From positions 1 through 46,337 of the IMG/VR virus record IMGVR_UViG_3300037223_000132: 46,337 bases of DNA. One strand, given 5' to 3'. Source of the stretch: a virus. The position numbers were made by a program, and so were the translations under genes. The notes beneath the pieces were generated by a model. That model was not told the DNA's origin. It saw only the letters and a program-made list of their open reading frames with translations, and did not search any database. Shown one piece after another: positions 7,817 through 14,504 of this stretch; within the stretch, counting starts at the first letter, position 1; each line of letters starts with the position of its first letter.

Positions 7817-8107
7817 TCAGCCAGCCATTTTCGCTTTTCTTGCGGGCTTTACGATAGCGCAGCAACAAGCACAGAGCAGGACGGGCCGCGTGAACGCAAA
7901 CCCAACGTCAAGCTCTGTATTACGAAAGCCAACACCATTACTCGCGATCGGCAAACGCAGCCGATCGCGCATGAAGTCCAGGTCGCGATAAATGGTTTTT
8001 GATGACACCTCTAATTCGTCGGCAAGCATTTGCGCCGTAACGCGGCGTGGACCGGACAGCCGCGCGGAAATTTTTTGGAGACGTTCAATGGTGCTGTGGG
8101 CATTCAT
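7817..8107 (-). CDS. DeoR-type HTH regulator without effector domain
   Basis: A 96-residue protein whose first 60 residues (IERLQKISARLSG, VTAQMLADELEVSSKTIYRDLDFMRDRL) are a clear HTH_11/DeoR-like winged helix, the kind that heads WYL-domain regulators. The WYL effector domain is missing. The tail instead carries a Cys cluster (LLCACCC) and a basic end (VKPARKAKMAG). The short form may act as a dominant DNA-binding repressor or a small phage regulator. It lies between a zinc-finger protein and the replication initiator on the same strand. Confidence 0.7.
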   Translation of the reverse strand: MNAHSTIERLQKISARLSGPRRVTAQMLADELEVSSKTIYRDLDFMRDRLRLPIASNGVGFRNTELDVGFAFTRPVLLCACCCAIVKPARKAKMAG

Positions 8108-8112
8108 GCGGG

Positions 8113-8388
8113 TTACTGAGGCGCGAGTTCTCGCCGATACCTCGGCGGCTGGTGTCGAAAAATCCTTTTCGTGCCGCTACTGGCGCCCGACGGCGCCGGT
8201 GCGTCGGTGATGAAATGCCAGTATCCGCACCGCGTGCACTGCCACTTCTCTAACACCTCGCAACTGGGGCAATTCTCGTCCAGAAAGCGCTGCGCCTCCG
8301 GCCACGTCGGAAAGGCCGGGCGGTTTTCGTACACGCAAATCAGCGGAGCTCCCTTCCAACGTGGTTTCGGTTCAAACGTCTCATCCAT
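8113..8388 (-). CDS. Small zinc-finger-like protein
   Basis: A 91-residue protein with two CxxC pairs, CPSC and CTRC, 11 residues apart in the middle (ENCPSCEVLEKWQCTRCGYWH), a typical small zinc ribbon or treble-clef arrangement. The first part (YENRPAFPTWPEAQRFL) looks helical and the C-terminus is basic. Its start directly follows the upstream stop (TGA-ATG). Such proteins commonly accompany phage replication and recombination genes; no specific role can be stated. Confidence 0.65.
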   Translation of the reverse strand: MDETFEPKPRWKGAPLICVYENRPAFPTWPEAQRFLDENCPSCEVLEKWQCTRCGYWHFITDAPAPSGASSGTKRIFRHQPPRYRRELAPQ

Positions 8389-8661
8389 TCACGTGGTCAA
8401 TTCCGCGTGCCAGATCCCATGGGAAACCTTCCTGAGGCGAACGCGAGTTGGCAGCTCGTCAGGATCAGCGGCGGGGTTGAGTTTAAGAAACTCCTTACTC
8501 GCGCAATTGAGCGCACCGAACTCAGCGTTGCCAGTGGTCGATGCACTCACGCCCAATGGCTTATCAGGCCGCAATAAGCTGGCGACATGGAGGTAGGCAC
8601 GAAACGTCTTGTTGTCGCGACCGTCGTCCGGCTTGGTCTGCTTGACGATAATCGTGTTCAT
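8389..8661 (-). CDS. Hypothetical protein in recombination cluster
   Basis: A 90-residue, mixed alpha/beta protein of no recognised family. It starts MNTIIVKQTKPDDGRDNKTF and ends VRLRKVSHGIWHAELTT. It is translated from an ATGA overlap with the coiled-coil gene upstream and is followed immediately by the zinc-finger gene, so it belongs to the RecT-exonuclease transcription unit. Composition is ordinary and there is no signal peptide or membrane segment. Confidence 0.6.
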   Translation of the reverse strand: MNTIIVKQTKPDDGRDNKTFRAYLHVASLLRPDKPLGVSASTTGNAEFGALNCASKEFLKLNPAADPDELPTRVRLRKVSHGIWHAELTT

Positions 8662-9617
8662 ACCTCAATCGTCCTGGGTTTGCGCTGCCGCACACTGATG
8701 GATAGATCCTCCTCGGCGGTCACGCCCGGCAGTTGGCCGCCGCTATTGAGAATCTCCAGGATCTGCGCGCGGTCCCACTCGATCGTCCGCACCAGGTCCG
8801 GTCGCGCCTTGAGCAGGGCAAAATCGTTGATCTGGGTGATGCGCATCCGTTTGCGCGTGGATTGCCCGCGCGTGCGGGTGATCTCCACGGGCTTGGCTTC
8901 GAGCCGAGTGGCCAGCTCGGCGCGCTCAGTCACCAGCAGCGCCCGCTCCTCGGCGATTTCCGCAGACTGCTGAGCGCAGGTCTCAGCCCGAAACGCGGTT
9001 TGTTGAGCCGACTGGCTGACAGCCAGCGCCTGCTGCGCCACCTGTACCGCAGCCTCGCGCTCGGCTTTGCTCTGCGCATGACGTGCAGCGCGCTCAGCCG
9101 CCTCGGCAGCCTCCCGGGCTTCGCGAGCCAGGCGTTCCGCGGCCTCGCGTGCGTCGCGAGCGGCCTGGTCGCGCCGCGCCTGCTCCTCCTGGATGCGTCT
9201 CAGTTCGGCTTGTTTCTCGCGCTCGATGCGCTCCAGTTCGCGCCGCTGCGCCTCCTCCACTTCACGCGCGCGCCGGCGTTCCTCGATCGCGAAGGATTTC
9301 ATCAGCTCTTCCACGCGGCCGGCTTCACGATCGATGTCATCGCGGAACTCGTCCACAATCCGCTTGGCGGTCCGCTGCGCCTCGACAAACGGGTCGGTGA
9401 TTTCCTTACGATGTGCCTCCAGGCTGCGCGAGAGTGTCTGCAATCGCGCCAGGGCCGCGCCGGCCTCGTCATTCTGCTCGCGATTGCGCACCGCGCCGAT
9501 CAGCGCCGAATTGGCCAGCGCCTCTTCTTTCTGGGCAACCGCCTCCTCGGAAATGCGGCACCAGCTCGGGGCCAACTCCAGCCGTGGGGCCACCACCAAC
9601 GCGAGATCGCCATTCAT
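8658..9617 (-). CDS. Long coiled-coil protein, putative RecT-associated factor
   Basis: A 319-residue protein with a short N-terminal alpha/beta part, a helical segment with TDPFVEAQRTAKRIVDEFRDDI (about 75-100), then about 130 residues of Glu/Arg/Ala-rich heptad repeats (RRRAREVEEAQRRELERIER onwards). The C-terminal globular part (EITRTRGQSTRKRMRITQIN, DRAQILEILNSGGQLPGVTA) ends in a beta strand. This architecture, a coiled coil bracketed by small domains next to RecT, resembles the DUF1351/Gp157-like accessory proteins of phage single-strand annealing systems. Overlaps by ATGA with the exonuclease gene upstream and the next gene downstream. Function is inferred from context only. Confidence 0.6.
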   Translation of the reverse strand: MNGDLALVVAPRLELAPSWCRISEEAVAQKEEALANSALIGAVRNREQNDEAGAALARLQTLSRSLEAHRKEITDPFVEAQRTAKRIVDEFRDDIDREAGRVEELMKSFAIEERRRAREVEEAQRRELERIEREKQAELRRIQEEQARRDQAARDAREAAERLAREAREAAEAAERAARHAQSKAEREAAVQVAQQALAVSQSAQQTAFRAETCAQQSAEIAEERALLVTERAELATRLEAKPVEITRTRGQSTRKRMRITQINDFALLKARPDLVRTIEWDRAQILEILNSGGQLPGVTAEEDLSISVRQRKPRTIEV

Positions 9618-10213
9618 AGCGTGTCCTCCGCAGCCCGGTTGCGGTCGTGCAGCCAGAAGTAAATATCCTTGGTCGCCCGCACGTCCGCCAGTGAATCATG
9701 AGCACCCTCGAAGGGGCGCCCAAACGCGTGTTGATAGGCTTCCTGCAGCTTGGGCCACTTGAACTGACAACCACGGCCACCGGCCAATCGGCAGACGTTG
9801 GTCATGGATTTCATCGTGCAAAACTGCGGGATGGCTTTCCACCACGCATCCCGGGCGTCCGGCAGTAACTCAAAGCGCCGCGCGGCAATACGCGCCATGA
9901 ACTTATCTAACTGAATGTTATGCCCCACGATCAGCGAAGCCCGCTCGATCATGCAAAACAGCGTCAGAATCAGCTGATACTCCGCGACGCCGCAACTCGC
10001 CGCGAACTCCGGCGTGATGCCATGCCGCGCGACCGCCTCCGGCGACATCACCCAGCCGTCGGGCTTGGCGAGCATCTTATGACATTCGATTTCCCGGGCG
10101 GATTCATCCGTCAGGATGGCGGCCATCTGCACCAGGTGCGGCTGCGAGGGATCGCTCGCGCGTTTGTCGAAGTCCGGCAAATCCGAGGTCTCAGTATCGA
10201 AGAAGAGAATCAC
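9614..10213 (-). CDS. DEDDh-family 3'-5' exonuclease
   Basis: A 199-residue DnaQ-like exonuclease. The four acidic residues are visible: D6 and E8 in FFDTETS, D103 in GHNIQLDKFMA, and D177 in AHDSLADVRAT with the catalytic His172 five residues before it. It should remove nucleotides from 3' ends in a two-metal reaction. Its position next to a RecT-type annealase suggests it trims DNA ends for recombination or replication, although annealases more usually pair with a 5'-3' exonuclease. Proofreading or nucleotide scavenging are other options. ATGA overlaps on both sides. Confidence 0.88.
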   Translation of the reverse strand: MILFFDTETSDLPDFDKRASDPSQPHLVQMAAILTDESAREIECHKMLAKPDGWVMSPEAVARHGITPEFAASCGVAEYQLILTLFCMIERASLIVGHNIQLDKFMARIAARRFELLPDARDAWWKAIPQFCTMKSMTNVCRLAGGRGCQFKWPKLQEAYQHAFGRPFEGAHDSLADVRATKDIYFWLHDRNRAAEDTL

Positions 10214-11181
10214 AAACCACCGCCTTTCACCCGAGCCAGGCTAGACAGCAGGCCGCCCTGGGCCTTGAGCATGCGCCGGGCAAACTCAGCCGGTACCTCC
10301 GCAAACTGGGTCCACGAATCCGCGCCCGGCTGGTCCTGCGTCTCGAGCGTCCACTTGACGAAATCCTGAAACCCGAAACCAGCCGCGGTGATGACGCCTT
10401 CCAGTTCGCTCTGCGGAGTAACTCGCTGCACCGGAGGAGGGGGTTTTTGCGCTGACTCAGCGGCAAGCTGCGCCGGTTCCTGCGCCGCTTCCGGAAACGG
10501 CTCGGGCTGCGCCGGCGGGATGCCGAGTTGCGGCAGGTCCACCGCGCCCAGGCTGGACACCGTCGCATTCATGTTGAGCTGTTCGCCCGTGTACAAGCCG
10601 CCCAAGAGCGTCGGAAAGGTCGCGCGCAGAGCATCCGCCTCAGCGCATTTCACGATCTGACCCGGGGCTTTCAACTTACTCCAGAACGGCGTTTCATACG
10701 CCGGCATCATCGACGCGATCGCGAGCCGCCGATAAGTCGGCTTGCGGCCCTTGCGATGCACGCGCGCCCAGCCGCCCACGCAGTTTTCGCTGTCTAACAC
10801 GAAATCGCCCTCGCGCTCCTCGCAGACACTATCGTCACGGCAGATAATCACGCCCGATTCCATGCCCTCATATTCCGAGCACGTCTCTGCGCGCTTGAGG
10901 AACGCCTGGTGCGCGGTGATGAGTGAGAACACCGGGCCATTCCGTCCGTCGTAACCGGTCAGGTAACAGTCGCCGGCAAACGGGTTGAGCCGTTGCGCCT
11001 GGCATAACATCATAAACCGGACGGCATCCCGCACGCTGCACACCTTGCCGCTCTTGGTGGGGATGCACACGGTGCTTTGGATGATGCTCGCGGTGAGCTT
11101 GATTTTGTCGGCCGCCCCAAAGGGGACGAACTCCATGGGTTTTTCCTGCTGGCTGGTTCTTTCGAGTGTATTGGTGGTCAT
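10210..11181 (-). CDS. RecT/Bet-type single-strand annealing protein
   Basis: A 323-residue protein of the RecT/Redbeta superfamily. The diagnostic core lies at about 45-190: RDAVRFMMLCQAQRLNPFAG, then CYLTGYDGRNGPVFSLITAHQAFLKRAE and the basic KPTYRRLAIASMMPAYE stretch, ending in KCAEADALRATFPTLLGGLY. A Pro/Gln-rich linker and a short helical C-terminal domain follow; in this superfamily the tail contacts partner proteins or host SSB. It should coat single-stranded DNA and anneal complementary strands during phage recombination. It sits between a small KOW-like gene and the exonuclease. Confidence 0.88.
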   Translation of the reverse strand: MTTNTLERTSQQEKPMEFVPFGAADKIKLTASIIQSTVCIPTKSGKVCSVRDAVRFMMLCQAQRLNPFAGDCYLTGYDGRNGPVFSLITAHQAFLKRAETCSEYEGMESGVIICRDDSVCEEREGDFVLDSENCVGGWARVHRKGRKPTYRRLAIASMMPAYETPFWSKLKAPGQIVKCAEADALRATFPTLLGGLYTGEQLNMNATVSSLGAVDLPQLGIPPAQPEPFPEAAQEPAQLAAESAQKPPPPVQRVTPQSELEGVITAAGFGFQDFVKWTLETQDQPGADSWTQFAEVPAEFARRMLKAQGGLLSSLARVKGGGL

Positions 11182-11183
11182 GG

Positions 11184-11396
11184 TTAGGTTGATGGTTGGA
11201 TGTCTTTCTCTTCCACAAAATTGGTCTCAGTCCGCCGCTGGCGTCGCGAGTTGGTACCGCAGTAATAGAAGCCGGTCACCTCCACGGCGCAGCCGCCCTC
11301 GAGGAAACCGACGATTACGCCTTCCTGCTCGCCGTCGAGGCCCGGGCAATGCAGCACTTTCACGCGCTGCCCTATGTTGTAAGTGGTCGCGGTCAT
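11184..11396 (-). CDS. Small KOW/SH3-like protein
   Basis: A 70-residue protein starting MTATTYNIGQRVKVLHCPGL with GEQEGVIVGFLEGGCAVEV, the rhythm of a small five-stranded SH3-like or KOW barrel often found in phage early operons. The C-terminal third is basic (NSRRQRRTETNF). It overlaps the RusA gene by ATGA and is 2 bp from the annealase gene. Possible roles are nucleic-acid or protein binding; none is shown. Confidence 0.6.
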   Translation of the reverse strand: MTATTYNIGQRVKVLHCPGLDGEQEGVIVGFLEGGCAVEVTGFYYCGTNSRRQRRTETNFVEEKDIQPST

Positions 11397-11890
11397 ATCA
11401 GTTGAGGCTGTGCGCTCGGAGCCGCCGCCCGCGTTGGTACGGCTCGCACGACCGCCTCCTGGATGACGATCAGGCAGCCAGAAACGCGGTTATTGCTGTA
11501 CAGTTTCATGATGCGCCCATCGCACACCTGGTCGTCATCGCTCCAGATACACAGGTTGGTCAGGGCATCCAGCACCGGCTTGTCACAGTTATCGCGGTCC
11601 GGCTTGCTCGTGTGCCACATCGGGGCGCTGGCTTTCAGCTCGCCGTTGCTGCGGAAATGATCATTCGGGCGCGGAAAGTAAAACGTCAGATCCACGCAGA
11701 GCGGACCCACGAACTGGCACGGGTAACCGTTGGCGCGCCACGCCTTTTCCGCCTCAAAGCGCACCATCATTTTCCAGTCATCCGCCACCGTCGGCGTGAA
11801 GATGTGTATAAACCCCTTCTGCTGCCGGGCCCGGGGCCGCGGCTGGCCTTTGGGCAGGCCGGCCACAAAGAATTTAAGCGGGTCGCGCAT
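11393..11890 (-). CDS. rusA: RusA-type Holliday junction resolvase
   Basis: A 165-residue RusA-family endonuclease that resolves four-way junctions. The signature PDRDNCDKPVLDAL (97-110) and the acidic WSDDDQV (116-122) hold the metal-binding aspartates D98, D100, D103 and D119-120 and the catalytic Lys104. The start at 11890 is preferred over a longer frame because a GAGGA Shine-Dalgarno lies 8-9 bases upstream and the residues before it are not conserved-looking. It overlaps the J-domain gene by 17 bp. It belongs with RecT and the exonuclease in a phage recombination module and probably debranches DNA before packaging. Confidence 0.88.
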   Translation of the reverse strand: MRDPLKFFVAGLPKGQPRPRARQQKGFIHIFTPTVADDWKMMVRFEAEKAWRANGYPCQFVGPLCVDLTFYFPRPNDHFRSNGELKASAPMWHTSKPDRDNCDKPVLDALTNLCIWSDDDQVCDGRIMKLYSNNRVSGCLIVIQEAVVRAVPTRAAAPSAQPQLI

Positions 11891-12440
11891 GGGTGTAATC
11901 CTCGTAAGCCGCTTGAATGCGGCGGAACATGGCCGGGTCACCGTGCATGTCAGGGTGATAGCGTTTAGCCAGTGAGCGGTAAGCTTCCTTGACCGTGTCG
12001 GGCGGCGCGGAGGCCGGCACGCCTAACACGTCATACCACGGGGACGTGGCCGCTGGCGGCAGCAACTTAAATCCGGTAAACATCGCCTTGATCATGTGCT
12101 TGGCTCCCCACCGTTCCATTCCTCGCATGGCCTCAACGGTCAGGGCGATGGCCTGGACGTTGGCTTCGATCCGCGTCCAGCGATCGCACGGGATCGCTAC
12201 TAGCGACTTTTCCCAGTGAAAATAGGCGACCACTCCCGGCTCTTTGGGATTCTCGTTGCCGAGCGTGTAGTTACTCGAGAGCAACAGTTGCGAGCCGCCC
12301 AAAAGTTCAATCTGGCGCTTGGCGTTGGCCAGGGCGCCGGGAACCGTCGTCTTAAATCGCGACGGCTCCCGGCTGGCGGCCGGCGTCGTGGGCCAGCCGG
12401 GCGGCCAGCACAGCGGGAATGCAGTTGCCTGGGGAGACAT
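11874..12440 (-). CDS. J-domain (DnaJ-like) protein
   Basis: A 188-residue protein with a C-terminal J-domain (about 134-186): WYDVLGVPASAPPDTVKEAY, LAKRYHPDMHGDPAMFRRIQ. The HPD tripeptide that stimulates DnaK ATPase is intact at 162-164. The N-terminal 130 residues have no family I recognise, include AIALTVEAMRGMERWGAKHM, and probably bind the client. In temperate phages such proteins lie next to RusA, as here, and could recruit host Hsp70 to remodel a replication complex, as lambda P release requires DnaJ/DnaK. The ATG at 12440 is chosen because GGAGGA lies 9 bases upstream; a GTG at 12449 overlaps the previous stop. Confidence 0.85.
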   Translation of the reverse strand: MSPQATAFPLCWPPGWPTTPAASREPSRFKTTVPGALANAKRQIELLGGSQLLLSSNYTLGNENPKEPGVVAYFHWEKSLVAIPCDRWTRIEANVQAIALTVEAMRGMERWGAKHMIKAMFTGFKLLPPAATSPWYDVLGVPASAPPDTVKEAYRSLAKRYHPDMHGDPAMFRRIQAAYEDYTHARPA

Positions 12441-12445
12441 GGCTG

Positions 12446-13141
12446 TCACTCCTCCCGCTTGGCTTGCTCAACCTTGATCAGCTCGACCGCATTCTTAAAA
12501 CCCTTCGCCTCCTCGCGGCCCAGCTCCTCTTCCACCCAGTCCGTGAACTGCTTGAGCGCCCGCTTGATCTGGTCGATGCGCCATTTCGAGCACGGCTGCT
12601 CGCCATCGAGGCGCTCTTCCAAGCGCGCCGTGCCAATCGTCACCCGGAGCGCGGAAAACCAACGATCATTCAAGCGACCCACGATCAACGTGCCGCGGTC
12701 GCCGTCCACCGGCGGGAACAGTTCGATCTCTTCGCGCTCCTCAAAGTGCGATTCCGCCTGAATCAACTCCTGCTGATAGTCCGCCTCGGTCATCGCCTCA
12801 ATCGCGACCGGCTCCAGCACCCGGCCCTCCTCGAGCGCCTTGCCGGGGTCATACGTGCGCTCGAGATAGTACAGTTTGTTGCCGTCCGCCGGCTCATAGA
12901 TGACCACGCACTTTTCGCTGCGCAGCTCGAAGCCGGCATTGATCGTGCACCGCAACGTCGTCATGCGGGATTCCGCCTCGGTGATTTTCGACTTATGCAC
13001 CGCCTTCACGGCGTCAAAGTCAGCCTCGGCGGACTTAACCGCGTCGTAAGCCGCGCCAAAATCTTTGTTGAGCTTGGCGAGCTCCTCGGGAGTGAACGTG
13101 TGTTTGAGGCTCCGGGTTTCAGTTTTTAGTTTTGGGGTCAT
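12446..13141 (-). CDS. Hypothetical early protein with N-terminal coiled coil
   Basis: A 231-residue acidic protein. Residues 15-70 form a helical hairpin-like stretch (TFTPEELAKLNKDFGAAYDA, AVKSAEADFDAVKAVHKSKI), followed by a beta-rich segment (CTINAGFELRSEKCVVIYEP), and then DGNKLYYLERTYDPG. The second half is helical with an acidic C-terminus. This order, a coiled coil followed by a small barrel and helices, occurs in phage early operons, but I know no function. An 8-of-9 match to the phage operator (TGTGTATCT, 13145-13153) lies just upstream of the start codon. Confidence 0.65.
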   Translation of the reverse strand: MTPKLKTETRSLKHTFTPEELAKLNKDFGAAYDAVKSAEADFDAVKAVHKSKITEAESRMTTLRCTINAGFELRSEKCVVIYEPADGNKLYYLERTYDPGKALEEGRVLEPVAIEAMTEADYQQELIQAESHFEEREEIELFPPVDGDRGTLIVGRLNDRWFSALRVTIGTARLEERLDGEQPCSKWRIDQIKRALKQFTDWVEEELGREEAKGFKNAVELIKVEQAKREE

Positions 13142-13325
13142 AGGTGTGTATCTTGGTGGTGGTGGTAAAAATGATGGGCAGGCACGGCAGCAGGCACAGG
13201 TACCAGGTGGTCACCAGCCGCCGGCGCAGCCGGTACGCGGTGCTTTTGTCGCCGCGAATCGCCGGCTCGGTCTTCCAGTACAGGCCGATCCAAAAATCTT
13301 GCGGCACAAAGCGGATGGTGATCAT
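13119..13325 (-). CDS. Small membrane protein
   Basis: A 68-residue basic protein with one strong hydrophobic segment, TTWYLCLLPCLPIIFTTTT (about 39-57), preceded by positive charges (AYRLRRRLV) and followed by a short Lys/Asp-rich tail. This topology suggests a single-pass membrane protein with the N-terminus inside. It is co-transcribed with early regulators, so it could modify the host envelope or energy state early in infection. It starts in an ATGA overlap with the winged-helix gene and overlaps the next gene by 23 bp. Confidence 0.6.
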   Translation of the reverse strand: MITIRFVPQDFWIGLYWKTEPAIRGDKSTAYRLRRRLVTTWYLCLLPCLPIIFTTTTKIHTYDPKTKN

Positions 13326-13597
13326 ACGGATTTACCCGCGCCGTTCGTGGTCCACACAATCGCCGAGTGCCCGGACGCATTCTTGCGCCGCTGCCCGCTA
13401 TCCCAGATCCGCATCTTGCCGGCCAGCTCCGATACACGCGGGCGCACGGAGAGCACCGACTTGCGCAGCGTCGACGCGATTTCATCGGCCGTGTAATCCG
13501 CCGCCTGCAACAGCTTCAGACATTGCTCGCGCAGGAGCGCCGCGTCTGCCGTGGTCGGCTGAGCCGCGGCGCTCGTGTCGTGATGGAGAGAAATCAT
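13322..13597 (-). CDS. Winged-helix DNA-binding protein
   Basis: A 91-residue protein with a winged helix: LREQCLKLLQAADYTADEIA, STLRKSVLSVRPRVSELAGK and the wing MRIWDSGQRRKNASGHSAIV. The sVRPRiSEL plus dSGqrRkn-sG pattern is common in small phage proteins encoded near replication genes. It probably binds DNA as a regulator or replication accessory. A copy of the 9-bp operator TGTGTATCC (13647-13655) lies about 50 bp upstream of its start, suggesting shared control with the immunity region. Confidence 0.75.
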   Translation of the reverse strand: MISLHHDTSAAAQPTTADAALLREQCLKLLQAADYTADEIASTLRKSVLSVRPRVSELAGKMRIWDSGQRRKNASGHSAIVWTTNGAGKSV

Positions 13598-13611
13598 GGT
13601 GGTAACCTTTT

Positions 13612-13655
13612 GGCACCGGTCGGGTGCCTTCGAATTGTTGGTTTACTGTGTATCC
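13612..13655. promoter_or_regulatory. Intergenic hairpin and operator copy E
   Basis: The 63-bp gap upstream of the winged-helix gene holds an inverted repeat GGCACC-N5-GGTGCC (13612-13628) and one exact copy of the 9-mer TGTGTATCC (13647-13655) that is repeated in the immunity region. The hairpin has no T-run on either strand, so it is not a convincing terminator. The operator copy suggests that the regulator binding at 14088-14225 also acts here. Confidence 0.5.
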
Positions 13656-13660
13656 GGTCG

Positions 13661-13867
13661 CTACACTTTGCGCGGCAGCACGGCCTTCCCCATCACGTAC
13701 TCGCGCACTTGATCGACGTTGAAAAACACCAGCCGGCCCATGCGCACAAAGGGAATCTTGCGCTCCGCCACCTGGCCGCGCAGCCAGCGCAAGCTCGGCC
13801 GCGACGCCTCCGGCCAAAGCGCGTCCAGCAGTCCCTGCGCGTCCACGAGTTGTGAGGTGTCGCCCAT
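13661..13867 (-). CDS. Excisionase-like MerR-type HTH protein
   Basis: A 68-residue protein starting at the ATG at 13867. The pattern QGLLDALWPEASRPSLRWLR, GQVAERKIPFVRMGRLVFFN, VDQVREYV is the classic small winged helix of the Xis/HTH_17 superfamily: a helix-turn-helix with a strand pair ending in R-x-G-R-LVFF and a last helix. It may be the excisionase that directs prophage excision, although it lies 8 kb from the integrase and in the opposite transcription unit. A DNA-binding role in replication is an alternative. The longer start upstream uses a weak codon inside the previous gene. Confidence 0.65.
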   Translation of the reverse strand: MGDTSQLVDAQGLLDALWPEASRPSLRWLRGQVAERKIPFVRMGRLVFFNVDQVREYVMGKAVLPRKV

Positions 13868-13868
13868 A

Positions 13869-14087
13869 TCAGGCCGGGTTGACTTGCTCAAATCGGAAGA
13901 CCATGCCCGCCTTGGCGTCCGCGCCGTGGAGAGCCACGCAGGTTTCCAGGAAGTGCGCCTGCGTCATGTTTTTCCGGCGCGCGGAAATGCGGATCACGCG
14001 CTCGATCTCGGGGCGGATGCGCATGAACATGCCCTTGCGTTTCTTGCGGGGCCGCTCGCGCGGGAATTTGATTTCACTCATAGGCAT
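13869..14087 (-). CDS. Ribbon-helix-helix regulator (leftward)
   Basis: A 72-residue basic protein with a Lys/Arg-rich arm (PRERPRKKRKGMF) then MRIRPEIERVIRISARRKNM and TQAHFLETCVALHG. A beta strand with alternating basic residues followed by two helices is the Arc/MetJ-like ribbon-helix-helix layout, which binds DNA as dimers. It is the first gene of the leftward early operon, and the exact 9-mer TGTGTATCC starts one base upstream of its ATG. It could be a Cro- or Arc-like repressor of the opposing gene and of itself. An in-frame ATG at 14081 is an alternative start. Confidence 0.65.
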   Translation of the reverse strand: MPMSEIKFPRERPRKKRKGMFMRIRPEIERVIRISARRKNMTQAHFLETCVALHGADAKAGMVFRFEQVNPA

Positions 14088-14112
14088 TGTGTATCCAAGT
14101 GATAGCCGAGTG

Positions 14113-14141
14113 TGTATCCACTTGATTTACATTTCAATCAA
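14113..14141 (-). promoter_or_regulatory. Predicted leftward sigma70 promoter
   Basis: On the minus strand a -35 TTGATT (14141-14136), a 17-bp spacer and a -10 GATACA (14118-14113) drive the leftward early operon, with an expected start near 14106. Operator B covers the -10 and operator A lies in the short leader, so binding at either would block transcription or translation of the first gene. An A-rich tract lies just upstream. Confidence 0.5.
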
Positions 14142-14148
14142 AAAAAAC

Positions 14149-14177
14149 TTGCTGTATATCCACCCGTGCGTTATAAA
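14149..14177 (+). promoter_or_regulatory. Predicted rightward promoter 1
   Basis: TTGCTG (14149-14154), a 17-bp spacer and TATAAA (14172-14177) point towards the rightward module, giving a leader of about 60 bases before the ATG at 14247. Operator C (14153-14161) overlaps the -35 end and the spacer. Confidence 0.45.
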
Positions 14178-14210
14178 TCGGGAAATCCGGTGCGAAGTGA
14201 AAAAAAATAG

Positions 14211-14238
14211 TTGACTGGATATACACTTGATTTAATAT
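14211..14238 (+). promoter_or_regulatory. Predicted rightward promoter 2
   Basis: TTGACT (14211-14216), a 16-bp spacer and TAATAT (14233-14238), with an A-tract (14200-14208) just upstream that could act as an UP element. Operator D lies in the spacer. Transcription would start about 2-3 bases before the ATG at 14247, so the message would be almost leaderless. Confidence 0.45.
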
Positions 14239-14246
14239 CGCGAGAA

Positions 14247-14504
14247 ATGGGTGTCACCCGACAAAAGCAAATGCGTTTGAGCGACGAGGGTCGTTTCCTC
14301 CTCAACGCCTGCAAGCAGGCCACCGGCTATAATGACACGAAGGTCACGGAGATCTGCTACGCCCTGTATGCCCTCAAGCTCCGCCGCGAAGTCCAGCGCG
14401 CCCACGAGTTCCTGTACACCAACCTGGTGCAGATGACCACCGAGACCGTCCGTTGCTCGCACTGCGGCCACGACGTCAGCACCGCCCCGGCAAAATCCGC
14501 ATGA
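14247..14504 (+). CDS. Ribbon-helix-helix-like regulator with zinc ribbon (rightward)
   Basis: An 85-residue protein. RQKQMRLSDEGRFLLNACKQ, ATGYNDTKVTEICYALYALK reads as a beta strand and two helices of a ribbon-helix-helix fold. The C-terminus adds a metal-binding-like knuckle CSHCGH. It is transcribed divergently from the RHH gene at 13869-14087 across the repeated operators, so the two probably form the lysis-lysogeny switch; which one is the maintenance repressor cannot be told. The start at 14247 is preferred because an upstream TTG (14211) lies within the promoter; an in-frame ATG at 14271 is another option. Confidence 0.65.
   Translation: MGVTRQKQMRLSDEGRFLLNACKQATGYNDTKVTEICYALYALKLRREVQRAHEFLYTNLVQMTTETVRCSHCGHDVSTAPAKSA

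Larger units (their letters stand above)
14088..14225. repeat. Operator repeats TGTRTATCC (sites A-D)
   Basis: Four copies of a 9-mer lie between two divergent regulator genes: TGTGTATCC at 14088-14096 (A) and 14111-14119 (B), TGTATATCC at 14153-14161 (C), and the inverted copy at 14225-14217 (D). Site B and site D are each followed on the plus strand by ACTTGATTTA (14120-14129 and 14225-14234). A fifth exact copy is at 13647-13655. Three copies of TGTGTATCC in 450 bp is far more than expected by chance in 46 kb. They overlap or sit in the spacers of the predicted promoters. Confidence 0.7.

Noticed and set aside
12441-12449. GTG start of the J-domain gene at 12449
   Set aside because: The ATG at 12440 has a GGAGGA site at ideal spacing, which the GTG lacks.
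13612-13628. Hairpin GGCACC-GGTGCC as an intrinsic terminator
   Set aside because: Six base pairs and no T-run on either strand.
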